A stretch of DNA of 64,000 bases from assembly GCA_027624075.1 (NCBI GenBank), contig JAQBUH010000010.1, positions 1 through 64,000 of the forward strand, read 5' to 3'. The notes beneath the pieces were generated by a model. The model ran no database searches. It saw nothing but the letters and a program-made list of their open reading frames with translations, and had not been told where the DNA came from. Positions 17,099-26,106 of this stretch are shown here, in pieces (the first letter of the stretch is position 1; every line of letters starts with the position of its first letter). The translations under genes and the position numbers were made by a program. The stretch is from Chloroflexota bacterium (GTDB lineage Bacteria > Chloroflexota > Dehalococcoidia > Lucifugimonadales > Lucifugimonadaceae).

Positions 17099-17230
17099 GG
17101 TCCCCGGTTCCACGTTCGAAACGTGTACAGGCGTGAACTTATCACACGCTTCATATGGCGATCATGCGAGCCGGTCGTCCGGCACGGACATCCTCCCCTG
17201 GTATCCGGCGGAGATGCCCGGAAACAGAGC

Positions 17231-17254
17231 AGGGCGGGCACAGATGCCCGCCCT
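17231..17254 (-). terminator. Hairpin between acpP and the glycosylase gene
   Basis: A perfect 10-bp stem (17231-17240 with 17245-17254) has a four-base loop. It lies about 90 bases after the acpP stop on the minus strand and is followed there by GCTCTGTTTCC. It probably ends or attenuates the fab/acp transcript. Confidence 0.6.
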
Positions 17255-17341
17255 AACGGTTCTCCAAATCCCGCCTTCCGCAGGGCTGAGAACTCTCGCC
17301 GGTGGCGGAGCCTCCCTGCGGCGGCGTGACAACCGGCGCTG

Positions 17342-17599
17342 TTAGTCCTCGATGCCCCGGCCTTTGATGTAGGCGACGGCATCTTTGACGGTCTTAATTC
17401 CCTCAGCGTCTTCATCGGAGATCTCGAGCGGCGTGTCATCGCTGCCGAACTCTTCTTCGATTGCCATGATCAGCTCGACCACGTCCAGGGAGTCAGCGTT
17501 CAGGTCCTCGGTGAACGAGGATTCTGTCTTGACTTCGTCCAGTTCGACGCTCAGCTTCTCCGCCGTTATCTCGCGGACCCGCTCCAGCACAGTCGCCAT
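17342..17599 (-). CDS. acpP: Acyl carrier protein
   Basis: An 85-residue carrier. It has the 4'-phosphopantetheine attachment serine in [19 protein letters not shown] (about residue 38). The acidic helix II and [11 protein letters not shown]-terminal helix are normal. I start at ATG 17599 ([11 protein letters not shown]). GGAGG lies 11 bases upstream; an ATG three codons earlier would be only two bases from it. The gene follows fabD and nusB on the same strand, as in many fab clusters. No fabF, fabH or fabG is nearby. Confidence 0.95.
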   Translation of the reverse strand: MATVLERVREITAEKLSVELDEVKTESSFTEDLNADSLDVVELIMAIEEEFGSDDTPLEISDEDAEGIKTVKDAVAYIKGRGIED

Positions 17600-17719
17600 G
17601 TCTCTCATTACCTCCAGGGCCAGGACAGAATCTCGGCGTCCCATCGAACGCCATCTCAATCTCACACGACATTCCAGGATTCGTCTGCACTACAGACGCT
17701 GTCCCAGCGTAACAGCGCC

Positions 17720-18298
17720 CTATCGTAGCAGAGCGCCGAGCACTCCGTTTACAAATCCGGGTGATGATTCGGACCCGAACAGCCTTGCGATCTCGACAGC
17801 TTCGTTAACCACAACGCCCGCAGGAGTCCCGATCGCCGAGTCTAACTCGGCCAGGGCAATCCTGAGCACGTTGCGGTCCACCGTGCCCATCTGCTGTACA
17901 GGGTACTGTCTGGCGGCGCCGGCGATTCGCTCGTCCAGCGCGTGCCGGGTTGCGCTCACACGCCGGACTATGGTCTCCGCGCGTTTCGCCTGAGTGGGAG
18001 ACAGCCCCAGGAAAGCTGGAAGATGCTGAAGGGCGCGAAGAGCCGGGTGCCCGGTGAGGTCTTCCTCGAACAGCGCCTGCAGTGCCGCCGCCCTGGCGCC
18101 GCGTGCGCCTCTGGGGATGAGTGGAGTCTCTTCACTAACGGTCCGGCCGCCGGCGAGCCGGTCCAACTTATCCGTTAGCTCTGGCTCTGGTGGCTCTGGC
18201 AGCTTTGGCTGAGGCTCCGCCGGTTCGACGGCGTCGCCGGTTTCTGAGGTGCTCAGGTTAGCTGGCGTGGGATCGGGCTCAACTGTTTGTGAGGTCAT
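17720..18298 (-). CDS. nusB: Transcription antitermination protein NusB
   Basis: About 192 residues, with a long N-terminal extension rich in Pro/Glu/Thr (about residues 1-65). The all-helical NusB domain follows: RGARGARAAALQALFEEDLTG, then VDRNVLRIALAEL and the signature VVVNEAVEIARLFGSESSPGFVNGVLGALL. NusB pairs with S10 (NusE) on boxA RNA during rRNA antitermination. The ATG at 18298 lies 17 bases after the fabD stop. An in-frame extension upstream would run into fabD and is unlikely to be used. Confidence 0.93.
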   Translation of the reverse strand: MTSQTVEPDPTPANLSTSETGDAVEPAEPQPKLPEPPEPELTDKLDRLAGGRTVSEETPLIPRGARGARAAALQALFEEDLTGHPALRALQHLPAFLGLSPTQAKRAETIVRRVSATRHALDERIAGAARQYPVQQMGTVDRNVLRIALAELDSAIGTPAGVVVNEAVEIARLFGSESSPGFVNGVLGALLR

Positions 18299-18314
18299 GC
18301 TGGTCGGGAAAGCT

Positions 18315-19256
18315 TTAGCAGCCCGCTGCATACGCCTGTACCGAGGCGAAGTCGCCAACGCTGGTGATCTTCGCAGACGGGGCGATGCGCTTGACCATTC
18401 CTGAAAGTACCTGTCCCGGGCCAATCTCGACAAACTCAGACACGCCGTTTTCGGCCATGTACCCGATTGAGTTGTTCCACTGGACGCAGGACTGGAGCTG
18501 CTGCTTCAGTTCGTTCTTCACTTCGGCTGCGGTGGTCAGAGGCTGGGCGCTGACGTTGCCAATGATCGGCACGTCGGGGTCTTCGAAGGTCATCGAGTCA
18601 AGCACTTCGTTCAAACCGCTCTGCGCGGGGTCCATGAGACCCGAATGGAATGCGCCGTTGACTGCAAGCGGAATGGCGCGCTTGGCGCCACGTGCAGACG
18701 CCAGGTCGATCGCCCTTGCGAGCCGCTGGTGGCTGCCGGAGATGATGATCTGCTGGGCCGTGTTGATGTTGGAGATGTAGGCGCCAGCCTCACGGCACAC
18801 CTCTTCGCAGGTCTGCTCGTCAATGCCAATGATGGCTGCCATGCCGCCGGGCTGTTCGTCACACGCGAACTGCATCAGCCGCCCTCGCTCTACAACGAGG
18901 TTCACCGTATCCTCGATCGAGAGCACTCCCGCAACGGCAAGCGATGAGTATTCACCGAGGCTGTGCCCTGTGGTCATCGAAGGGAGCAGTATGCGGTTTG
19001 TCGCCTCCTCCATCGCCTTCCACGCGGCCAGGGAGACGGCGGTGATGGCAGGCTGGGCGTTTTCGGTCCGGGTCAGAACGTCACCGGGACCCTCGAACAT
19101 GACATCCGTCAACTTGCGTCCAAGGATCTCATCGATCTCCTGGAATACGTCGCGGGCTGCGATCGAGTTGTTGTACAGGTCTCGTCCCATACCCACGGCC
19201 TGGGAGGCCTGTCCGGGGAATATGAACGCGAACTTTTCTGACGTCTTGACTGGCAT
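18315..19256 (-). CDS. fabD: Malonyl-CoA:ACP transacylase FabD
   Basis: A 313-residue enzyme that loads malonyl onto ACP for fatty-acid elongation. Visible elements are FAFIFPGQASQAVGMG at the N-terminus, the nucleophile motif GHSLGEYSSLAVAG (Ser about 98), and catalytic His in NGAFHSGLM. VPIIGNVSAQPL and GVSEFVEIGPGQVLSGM follow. I start at ATG 19256 with AGGAG ten bases upstream; the frame is open further but has no signal. It lies between rpmF and nusB in a lipid/ribosome cluster that ends with acpP. Confidence 0.95.
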   Translation of the reverse strand: MPVKTSEKFAFIFPGQASQAVGMGRDLYNNSIAARDVFQEIDEILGRKLTDVMFEGPGDVLTRTENAQPAITAVSLAAWKAMEEATNRILLPSMTTGHSLGEYSSLAVAGVLSIEDTVNLVVERGRLMQFACDEQPGGMAAIIGIDEQTCEEVCREAGAYISNINTAQQIIISGSHQRLARAIDLASARGAKRAIPLAVNGAFHSGLMDPAQSGLNEVLDSMTFEDPDVPIIGNVSAQPLTTAAEVKNELKQQLQSCVQWNNSIGYMAENGVSEFVEIGPGQVLSGMVKRIAPSAKITSVGDFASVQAYAAGC

Positions 19257-19288
19257 TTGAGCGAATCTCCTGAGCGGTCCTGAGTTGG

Positions 19289-19540
19289 TCAGGACCCGGA
19301 ATCTTCGGTAGCTGTCGCAGCGGCAACAGCTTGCCTCGGCTGGATCAGGTTGTCCAGAGCGAACGACCCTGGAATTGTCAGTCCTTTGTAGTTGCCGCAC
19401 ATGGGGCAAGCCCGGTGTGGGCGAATGGTGATTTTCCGCGGACACGGGCAGACAGATATTGCGGGCAGTGAGATCGCGTGGTGAGAACGGTTGTGGCCGC
19501 GCTGGCGACGCGTTCGCTTCTTTTTTGGTAGTGGAGTCAT
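19289..19540 (-). CDS. rpmF: Ribosomal protein bL32
   Basis: An 83-residue ribosomal protein. The N-terminus has MTPLPKKKRTRRQRGHNRSH, followed by a zinc-binding pattern of Cys-Pro-Cys and Cys-Pro-Met-Cys (HRACPMCGNYKG). It is longer than E. coli L32 because of a C-terminal tail of about 23 residues ending in ATATEDSGS. The DUF177-rpmF-fab order is conserved in many bacteria. Confidence 0.95.
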   Translation of the reverse strand: MTPLPKKKRTRRQRGHNRSHHAISLPAISVCPCPRKITIRPHRACPMCGNYKGLTIPGSFALDNLIQPRQAVAAATATEDSGS

Positions 19541-19568
19541 TTCTATTCTTATCGCCGCAATTCAGCGG

Positions 19569-20108
19569 CTACTTGGACGAGTTTGAGGCTCGGGCGCCCA
19601 GTTCGGCAAGCACTTGCCATCGCGGGTCGATGGGATTTTGGTCACAGGCGCAGGGAGCGATGTTTCGGTCTGAGAAGCAGATGAGGCACAGGCCAGCGCA
19701 GTCTTCCTCGCATAAAGGGCCAAGCGGCATCGAAATGGTCAGCGACTGTGCGAGTGCGTCCGTCATATCCAGCATGTTCCGTGAATCGATCAGGAGCGCG
19801 GGGTCGAACTCAACCCTTTCAGGTGACGGCCTCTCGCTCACCAGGTCACGGTTTACTGGCCGGAACTCCTCTTCAAACTCTAAAGACAGCTTCAGTTTCA
19901 CCGGCGCAAGACATCTGGCACACGTGTCTGCAACCAGTGCCGAAACGGATGCAGACACCAAAACTGTCTTGTCGGTTCTCATCAGTCTGACCGGACCGCT
20001 GATCCCGGTGAAGTGGTGACGGTCCGTCAGGACCTCACCGTCTTCGATACTTTCCAGTCTCGTCTCGCCTTCACGGGCTGTCAGCAGGCTGGCCACGTTG
20101 TAGATCAT
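19569..20108 (-). CDS. DUF177 (YceD) family protein, 23S rRNA accumulation
   Basis: About 179 residues from ATG 20108 (MIYNVASLL). It has the two cysteine clusters of DUF177: DTCARCLAPV in the middle and CEEDCAGLCLIC near the C-terminus, which probably bind zinc. Its position directly before rpmF is the usual one. E. coli and plant homologues affect 23S rRNA processing or stability, but the exact activity is unknown. A small run of charged residues (EFEEEFRPV) lies between the clusters, as in relatives. Confidence 0.92.
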   Translation of the reverse strand: MIYNVASLLTAREGETRLESIEDGEVLTDRHHFTGISGPVRLMRTDKTVLVSASVSALVADTCARCLAPVKLKLSLEFEEEFRPVNRDLVSERPSPERVEFDPALLIDSRNMLDMTDALAQSLTISMPLGPLCEEDCAGLCLICFSDRNIAPCACDQNPIDPRWQVLAELGARASNSSK

Positions 20109-20359
20109 CGGCTCAGTCTCCGTGCGATCGTAAGACTTACAGGCCTCCCACGAAGCACACAAGCGGTAATTCTACGCCCGGTCTCGAAAGGGCGTCAACG
20201 AACAGATCACATTGCAGAACAGAGATCGCAAGGCGGCCCGTATTGGCCGGCACGGCCTCAGGTGAAGTTCACTCCGGACATAACCGGTATTCACGCGTTT
20301 CAGTCCCTTGCGTCGTCGTCGTCGCCCGGAGTGCCGGATCGCGACGCCAGATGGCCAGA

Positions 20360-21511
20360 CTACTCCGGCAGGTCGCCGAGCAGCTCACGGCTGATCACCA
20401 GGCGCTGGATCTCGGAGGTGCCCTCGTAGATCTCCGTCACCCTCTGGTCCCTGTAGATACGCTCGACTATGCTGGGGCGGAAGTAGCCTGCGCCGCCGTG
20501 GATCTGCACGGCCTTGCTGGCGATGCGTCCAGCGGCCTCAGAGGCAAAGAGCTTGGCCATCGCAGCCTCTTTGCTGTGCGGCATCCCGGCGTCGTAAAGG
20601 CTGGCGGCGCGAAACGTCAGCAGTCGCGCCGCGTCGAGCTCGGTCGCCATGTCGGCCAGCATGAACTGGATCGCCTGTTTCTTGCCGATCACGGAGCCGA
20701 ACGCCTTGCGTTGTCTCGCATAGCTGATCGCGGCATCGAGCGCGCCCCTTGCCAGCCCGAGGCACTGCGCGGCGATCATGATGCGGGACGAGTCCAGGAT
20801 CTTGAGGGCTATCCGGTAGCCGCCGCCAGGGCTGCCGAGGATGTTCTCTTTCGGCACCCTGCAGTTGTCGAAGACAAGCTCCGCCGCCTCGCAACCGCGC
20901 ATGCCCATCTTGCCGTGCTGTGGATTGACGGTGAAGCCGGGCGTGCCCTTCTCGACGGCAATTGCCGAGATTCCCCTGTACCCGGCGGCGCGGTCCTGGG
21001 TTACGAAGACTGTGAACACATCTGCGACGCCGCCGTTCGTGATGAACAGCTTCGTGCCGTTCATCACGTAGCTATCGCCGTCCTCGACGATGTTCGTGGT
21101 CAGACCGAGAGCGTCTGAGCCTGACTGCGGCTCGGTCAGCGCGAATGCGGCGATCTTCTCACCGGCGGTCAGCGACGGGAGCCAGCGCTTTTTCTGCGCA
21201 TCCGTTCCGAACTGGTTGATGGGCTGAGATCCGAGCGACACATGCGTGATGAGGGCGGTGCTGGTAGAGCCGCAGGCGGCAGCGACCTCTTCCACGACGA
21301 CCATCATGTCCCGGTAATCACCGCCGGAGCCGCCGTACGCCTCGTCCACCGTGAGACCGGTGAGACCCAGTCGGGCCAGACCCTTGAACTGGGCAAGAGG
21401 AAAGCTTTCGCTCTCGTCGACCTCCGCCGCGCGTGGCGAGATCTCTTTTTCAGCGAACTCCCGCACTGTTGCAGCCAGCATCTCCTGCTGCTCGGAATAT
21501 AGTGGGCGCAT
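20360..21511 (-). CDS. Acyl-CoA dehydrogenase
   Basis: A 383-residue FAD flavoenzyme. The N-terminal helical domain contains AEVDESESFP and LTVDEAYGGSGGDYRDM. The FAD/substrate signature is IAAFALTEPQSGSDA (about residue 128). The C-terminal domain has IQFMLADMATELDAARLLT, IQIHGGAGYFR-type text and the catalytic glutamate in ITEIYEGTSEIQRLVISREL. It closely resembles short-chain (butyryl-CoA) dehydrogenases that pass electrons to ETF. Chain length is not certain. It stands apart from the lipid cluster by about 250 bases. Confidence 0.95.
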   Translation of the reverse strand: MRPLYSEQQEMLAATVREFAEKEISPRAAEVDESESFPLAQFKGLARLGLTGLTVDEAYGGSGGDYRDMMVVVEEVAAACGSTSTALITHVSLGSQPINQFGTDAQKKRWLPSLTAGEKIAAFALTEPQSGSDALGLTTNIVEDGDSYVMNGTKLFITNGGVADVFTVFVTQDRAAGYRGISAIAVEKGTPGFTVNPQHGKMGMRGCEAAELVFDNCRVPKENILGSPGGGYRIALKILDSSRIMIAAQCLGLARGALDAAISYARQRKAFGSVIGKKQAIQFMLADMATELDAARLLTFRAASLYDAGMPHSKEAAMAKLFASEAAGRIASKAVQIHGGAGYFRPSIVERIYRDQRVTEIYEGTSEIQRLVISRELLGDLPE

Positions 21512-21708
21512 CTGCGGTCTCCTGTGTTGGCGTTACTTCAGTTGAAGCTGCCATGTCAATTTAGAGAGAGCGGGTCCCGACCGCAAATTGGAAAACGGGC
21601 GCCAACGCGCTGTCAGCCTGTTTGGAGCCACTGCGCGGGGAAGACTAGAATTGCTGCGCCGGGCATCGTGCGCCACGCTTTGTCCGGCCGCCGGAGATCA
21701 GGAGCCTG

Positions 21709-22215
21709 ATGCGCATACTCGGAGTCGATCCCGGACTCATCAACACCGGCTACGGAGTCATAGACACCGCAGGCGACAGGCCGCAGGTTGTCGAGGGCGG
21801 TGTGGTGCGCACTGCCTCCAGCACCCCGCTTGCGGAGCGGCTGCACACCATCTTCCTGGCCGTGCAAGATGTGATATCGGAGCTCCGGCCGGACGTGATG
21901 GCGATTGAGGACCTGCACTCTCACCCGCGCTTTGCCAGGACGGCAATCATGATGGGCCACGCCCGTGGCGTCGTCGTGCTGGCCGCAGGCGCCGCGGGGA
22001 TCCCGGTTTTCGACTATCAGCCGAACAGGGCGAAGAGCGTTGTGACCGGCTCGGGACACGCTCCGAAGGACCAGGTGATGCGTGCGGTTGCCCTGCACCT
22101 GGGAGATGATGACGTGGCGAAGAACGAGCATGTCGCAGACGCGTTTGCCATTGCGCTGTGCCACGCCATAATCTCATCCAGTCCAGCCTTTGCAGCGATA
22201 GAGGCGCAGCGGTGA
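21709..22215 (+). CDS. ruvC: Holliday junction resolvase RuvC
   Basis: A 168-residue endonuclease. Catalytic acids are in MRILGVDPGLINTGYG (Asp7), MAIEDLHSH (Glu about 67) and HVADAFAIALCHA (Asp/His near 142). It cuts branch-migrated Holliday junctions with RuvAB. The start ATG overlaps a CCTG string without strong SD. ruvA begins 92 bases downstream. The gap contains three imperfect copies of an ACCTGA/GCCTGA-CCGG unit. Confidence 0.95.
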   Translation: MRILGVDPGLINTGYGVIDTAGDRPQVVEGGVVRTASSTPLAERLHTIFLAVQDVISELRPDVMAIEDLHSHPRFARTAIMMGHARGVVVLAAGAAGIPVFDYQPNRAKSVVTGSGHAPKDQVMRAVALHLGDDDVAKNEHVADAFAIALCHAIISSSPAFAAIEAQR

Positions 22216-22307
22216 TGCGGCAGCGCGGCGCCGGTTGTTTTGGACCGCTACTTGACCAGGACTTGACCTGAACCGGCCTGAGCCGGCCTGAATCGGATAA
22301 ACACAGA

Positions 22308-22985
22308 TTGATCTCATACCTAACCGGAACCGTTCGCAGGCTCGATCGAGAGCCGGCCACCGCCATCGTGCTTGCCGGGGGTGTCGGCTACGAGGTCCAG
22401 CTCCCCGCGTTCGTCTACAACTCGCTCACGGGCCGCGGCATAGGTGTCGGAGACGAGGTCGAGTTTGAGGTCTACTACCACGTCACAGACCGTCAGCCCA
22501 GGCCGCACCTGGTTGGGTTCCTGCACCAGAGCGAGAAGCATTTTTTCGAGCAGTTGATCCAGGTCGAGGGGATTGGACCCGCGAAGGCGGCTGCTGCGCT
22601 CGTATTTCCCGTTTCGACCATTGCCGCGGCGATCGAGAACGGCGACACCGGCCTGCTGGACCAGCTTCCAGGCATCGGCGCCCGCGCCGCGCAGAAGATC
22701 GTGGCGACCCTGCGGGGCAAGGTAGCCGCGACTGCCCTCCTGCGCGACGAGCAAATGGCGCAGAACGGTTCTGACGGAACAGGCGGCGGCGCGGCGCCTG
22801 TAAATGTCCAGGGAGAGGTTGTCGAGGCGCTTATTGCGCTTGGCTACAGGCCCGTTGAGGCCAGAGACCACGTGGACTCAGCCGTCCGGCGAAACCCGGA
22901 CGCTGCGGAGGACTCACAACAGCTTATGCGTGAGGTGTTCCGGGCTCAGGCGGCGACGCGTGCGGCCTTTACACCCGGAGATTGA
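22308..22985 (+). CDS. ruvA: Holliday junction DNA helicase RuvA
   Basis: A 225-residue protein starting at TTG (LISYLTGTVRRL). Domain I is an OB-fold. Two helix-hairpin-helix motifs follow (IQVEGIGPAKAAAAL near residue 85 and LDQLPGIGARAAQKIV near 120). Domain III (VEALIALGYRPVEARDHV) contacts RuvB. The linker before domain III is Gly/Asn-rich. Its stop overlaps the ruvB TTG by four bases, so the two are translationally coupled. Confidence 0.94.
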   Translation: MISYLTGTVRRLDREPATAIVLAGGVGYEVQLPAFVYNSLTGRGIGVGDEVEFEVYYHVTDRQPRPHLVGFLHQSEKHFFEQLIQVEGIGPAKAAAALVFPVSTIAAAIENGDTGLLDQLPGIGARAAQKIVATLRGKVAATALLRDEQMAQNGSDGTGGGAAPVNVQGEVVEALIALGYRPVEARDHVDSAVRRNPDAAEDSQQLMREVFRAQAATRAAFTPGD

Positions 22986-24181
22986 TCTCATTGGCCAAGA
23001 GCGGGAGAGAGAAGATCGTCAGCAAGGGTCCGCCCTCGGATTCGCCGAAGGACGGCGGCCCTGCGGACGCTCTTGCGAGCGGCGCAACTCAGTCCGCCTC
23101 CTTGCTCCCTGCCAAGCCGGTCAAAGGCGCGCCGCCGGCAGAACGCGCGGCCGCGATCAGCCCGGTGCGGACCACAGACGACGAGCGGCTTGGCAACGCG
23201 CTGCGGCCGCGCAGGTTCGCTGAATACGTTGGCCAAACCGCTGTTGTGGACAGCGTTACAGTCGCTGTCAGCGCGGCAGGCGGGCGGGGCGAGGCGCTTG
23301 ACCACGTTCTCCTGCACGGACCTCCGGGCCTCGGCAAGACGACCATTGCCCACATCATCGCGAGAGAGATGGACTCACGGATGGTCCACACGTCAGGTCC
23401 GGCGCTTGAGCGTCCTGCCGACGTTGTCGGCATCCTCTCGAACCTCAGTGAGCGCGACGTTCTATTTATCGATGAGATTCACCGGCTTTCGAGCGCGGTC
23501 GAGGAGTACCTGTATTCCGCAATGGAGGACTTCAGGGTCGACTTCACAACGGGGCAGGGAGCGTTCGCCAAGACGATCAACCTGCCGTTGCAGCCGTTTA
23601 CGCTCATCGGCTCGACCACTCGCGTCGGCATGTTGAGCGCTCCGCTGCGGGACAGGTTTGGTCTCGTCTATCACCTCGACTACTACACAGAAGAGCAGTT
23701 GACCCTGGTGGTACAGCGGTCTGCCAGGATTCTGAAGGTGGAGATCAGCGATGAGGGCGCCGCTGAGATTGCGCGCCGCTCACGAGGGACGCCTCGCATT
23801 GCGAACAGGCTGCTCAGAAGGGTCCGTGACTTTGCAGAGGTGAAGCGCGACGGCGTGATCGATGAAGAGGTGGCGCAGGGCGCGCTGAAGCTGGAGGGCG
23901 TCGACAGGCTCGGGTTGGACCGGCTGGACAGGCTGTACCTGGAGACGCTGGCCAGGAACTACGACGGCGGGCCTGCGGGTGTGAACGCTCTTGCCGCGAC
24001 CCTGAATGAGGAGCAACAGACCCTGGAAGACGTGGTTGAGCCGTATCTGTTGAAAATCGGCTTCATACTCCGCACCACGCAGGGCCGCAGGACAACCCCG
24101 GAAGGCGCACGGCATGCCGGTATCGTCATGGCGCCGGGAACTGTGTTCAAACCTGACCCGCAGCAGACTCGCTTCCTGTAA
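22982..24181 (+). CDS. ruvB: Holliday junction branch-migration ATPase RuvB
   Basis: A 399-residue AAA+ motor. The N-terminal ~60 residues are a non-conserved Ala/Pro/Ser extension. The core follows: LRPRRFAEYVGQ, Walker A HGPPGLGKTTIAH (about residue 120), Walker B LFIDEIHRLSSAVEEYLYSA, sensor TTRVGMLSAPLRDRFG and the C-terminal winged helix (PYLLKIGFILRTTQGR). Two TTG starts (22982, 22991) are possible. It converges on the ABC exporter with a 20-base gap. Confidence 0.95.
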   Translation: MISLAKSGREKIVSKGPPSDSPKDGGPADALASGATQSASLLPAKPVKGAPPAERAAAISPVRTTDDERLGNALRPRRFAEYVGQTAVVDSVTVAVSAAGGRGEALDHVLLHGPPGLGKTTIAHIIAREMDSRMVHTSGPALERPADVVGILSNLSERDVLFIDEIHRLSSAVEEYLYSAMEDFRVDFTTGQGAFAKTINLPLQPFTLIGSTTRVGMLSAPLRDRFGLVYHLDYYTEEQLTLVVQRSARILKVEISDEGAAEIARRSRGTPRIANRLLRRVRDFAEVKRDGVIDEEVAQGALKLEGVDRLGLDRLDRLYLETLARNYDGGPAGVNALAATLNEEQQTLEDVVEPYLLKIGFILRTTQGRRTTPEGARHAGIVMAPGTVFKPDPQQTRFL

Positions 24182-24201
24182 CAAAGCGGGCCGACGCAGA
24201 T

Positions 24202-26106
24202 CTACGTCGTGCGGTTTTCGGCATCGCTCAGAGCGGCCTTGATCAGCTCGTCAGGTATGTCGTCGAACGAGGCGTAGTTCATCGAGTACAACCGGGCGTA
24301 GAGGCCGTCATTCTGCATCAACTGGTCATGATTGCCTTCTTCGATGATCCGGCCGTCTTGCAACACGACGATGCGGTCTGCGCCACGGATGGTTGCGAGG
24401 CGGTGGGCGATCACCATGCCGGTGCGGTCCTGCAGCAGCCGGGAGAGCGCCTGCTGGATCAGCATCTCCGTGTAGCTGTCGATATTCGCCGTCGCCTCGT
24501 CGAGCACCAGGATCTTGGCATCCGCGACGATAGCCCGGGCGAAGCTGATGAGCTGCCGCTGGCCCAGGGAAAGATTGCCGCCGCGCTGCTCCAGAGATGT
24601 CTCGTACCCGTCAGGCAGCTTCATGATGAACTCATGCGCGCCGACGGCCCTGGCCGCCTCGACAACCTCTTCACGAGTGGCGTCTTCCCTGCGGTACCTG
24701 ATGTTTTCCAGGATCGTGCCTGAGAACAGGTAAGGCTCCTGCAAGACCATCGCGATCTGGTGGCCGAGCGACTCCTGGGTCACGTCCTTTACGTTGTGGC
24801 CGCCAATGAGCACCTCACCGTCCCACACTTCGTAGAAGCGGTGGACGAGCGACATGGTTGTCGACTTGCCTGAGCCGGTCGGCCCGACCAGCGCCACCGT
24901 CTCGCCGGGATTGACGCGGAAGCTCACGTCCTGTAGCACCGGCTGGTCCCGGTTGTAGCCGAATGTGACGTTCTTGAACTCGACCGAGCCGTCGATGTTT
25001 TCCAGTTTGATGGCGTCTGGCTTGTCCTGGACTTCGATCGGGACGTCGAGCACTTCGAAAATCCGCTGACCGGACGCCATCGCCCTCTGCATGATGGAGT
25101 ACTGCATCGTCAGCGCCCTGATCGGGTCGAAGAAGCGCTGGACGTAGAGGATGAAGAGCAGCAGCACGCCGACCTCAAGCGTGCGGTCGAGCACGAAGCT
25201 GCCACCGACAACGATGATGATCGCCATGGCGATTCCGGTCAGCGTGTCCACCGTCGGGATCATGATCTGGCCGTACCGCGTCCCCTTCAACTGCGCCTTG
25301 AGGTTGGCGTCGACCTTCTCCTCGAAAAGGGCGGCGTTGACCTCCTCACGGCTCATTCCCTGGACAGTGCGGACACCGTTGATTCCCTCCGCCAGCGCGC
25401 CGTTCAGGCGTGAGCTGCTCTCCCGCGCTCCCATGAAGGCTATCTTTGCGCGCGGCAACCACACTATCCGGATCAGCAGCAGCGCCGGCACGACCGACAT
25501 GGTCAGCAGGCCGAGACGCCAGTCGACTGCGATCAGCACCATCGCAATGCCGACGATGAGGACGAAGTCTCCGATTGCGAAGACGGATGTCTCCAGGAAC
25601 TCCTGCAACGCGCCGACGTCACCCTGGAGCCGGGACATCAGCCTGCCGACCTCGGTCCTGTCCATGAACGAGAGTGCCACCCGCTGCAGGTGCGTGTACA
25701 TGGCGCGGCGCAGGTCGAACAGGACGCGCTCTGCGGTGCGGCCGACGACGATCTCCTGTATGAAGTTGGTGAGATAGTTGAACAGGACGACCAGCGCCAG
25801 GACGATGACCGTGGTCTCGAGTAAAGAGCGGTCCGTGTTGTTGATCTCAAGCGCGTTGTCTACGGCGTAGCGGATCACGAGCGGTATGGCGAGCTGTGTC
25901 GCTGTGAAGCCGAGCACGGCCAGGATTGCGACGATCAACAGCGCACGGTAAGGCTTGACGAATCCGCTGAAGCGACGCACGACGTGGCCGTTAAACGCCT
26001 TGCCGAACATCTCTTCGTCGCGCTCGACCTGCGACCCGACCACCGCGTGAGGTGGCCTGGCGCGGCCGCTGTACTCTGTCGGAGCGCGGTTAGCTCTGGT
26101 CGCCAT
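24202..26106 (-). CDS. Heterodimeric ABC exporter, subunit with catalytic NBD
   Basis: A 634-residue half transporter: six transmembrane helices (about residues 55-340), then the nucleotide-binding domain. Walker A is GPTGSGKSTT, and Walker B LVLDEATANID has the catalytic glutamate. The switch histidine is in VIAHRL. Its signature motif is NLSLGQRQ rather than LSGGQ. The partner at 26090 overlaps its start by 17 bases and has the complementary defects. Together they fit the TM287/288-type asymmetric exporters for drugs, lipids or peptides. The substrate is unknown. Confidence 0.93.
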   Translation of the reverse strand: MATRANRAPTEYSGRARPPHAVVGSQVERDEEMFGKAFNGHVVRRFSGFVKPYRALLIVAILAVLGFTATQLAIPLVIRYAVDNALEINNTDRSLLETTVIVLALVVLFNYLTNFIQEIVVGRTAERVLFDLRRAMYTHLQRVALSFMDRTEVGRLMSRLQGDVGALQEFLETSVFAIGDFVLIVGIAMVLIAVDWRLGLLTMSVVPALLLIRIVWLPRAKIAFMGARESSSRLNGALAEGINGVRTVQGMSREEVNAALFEEKVDANLKAQLKGTRYGQIMIPTVDTLTGIAMAIIIVVGGSFVLDRTLEVGVLLLFILYVQRFFDPIRALTMQYSIMQRAMASGQRIFEVLDVPIEVQDKPDAIKLENIDGSVEFKNVTFGYNRDQPVLQDVSFRVNPGETVALVGPTGSGKSTTMSLVHRFYEVWDGEVLIGGHNVKDVTQESLGHQIAMVLQEPYLFSGTILENIRYRREDATREEVVEAARAVGAHEFIMKLPDGYETSLEQRGGNLSLGQRQLISFARAIVADAKILVLDEATANIDSYTEMLIQQALSRLLQDRTGMVIAHRLATIRGADRIVVLQDGRIIEEGNHDQLMQNDGLYARLYSMNYASFDDIPDELIKAALSDAENRTT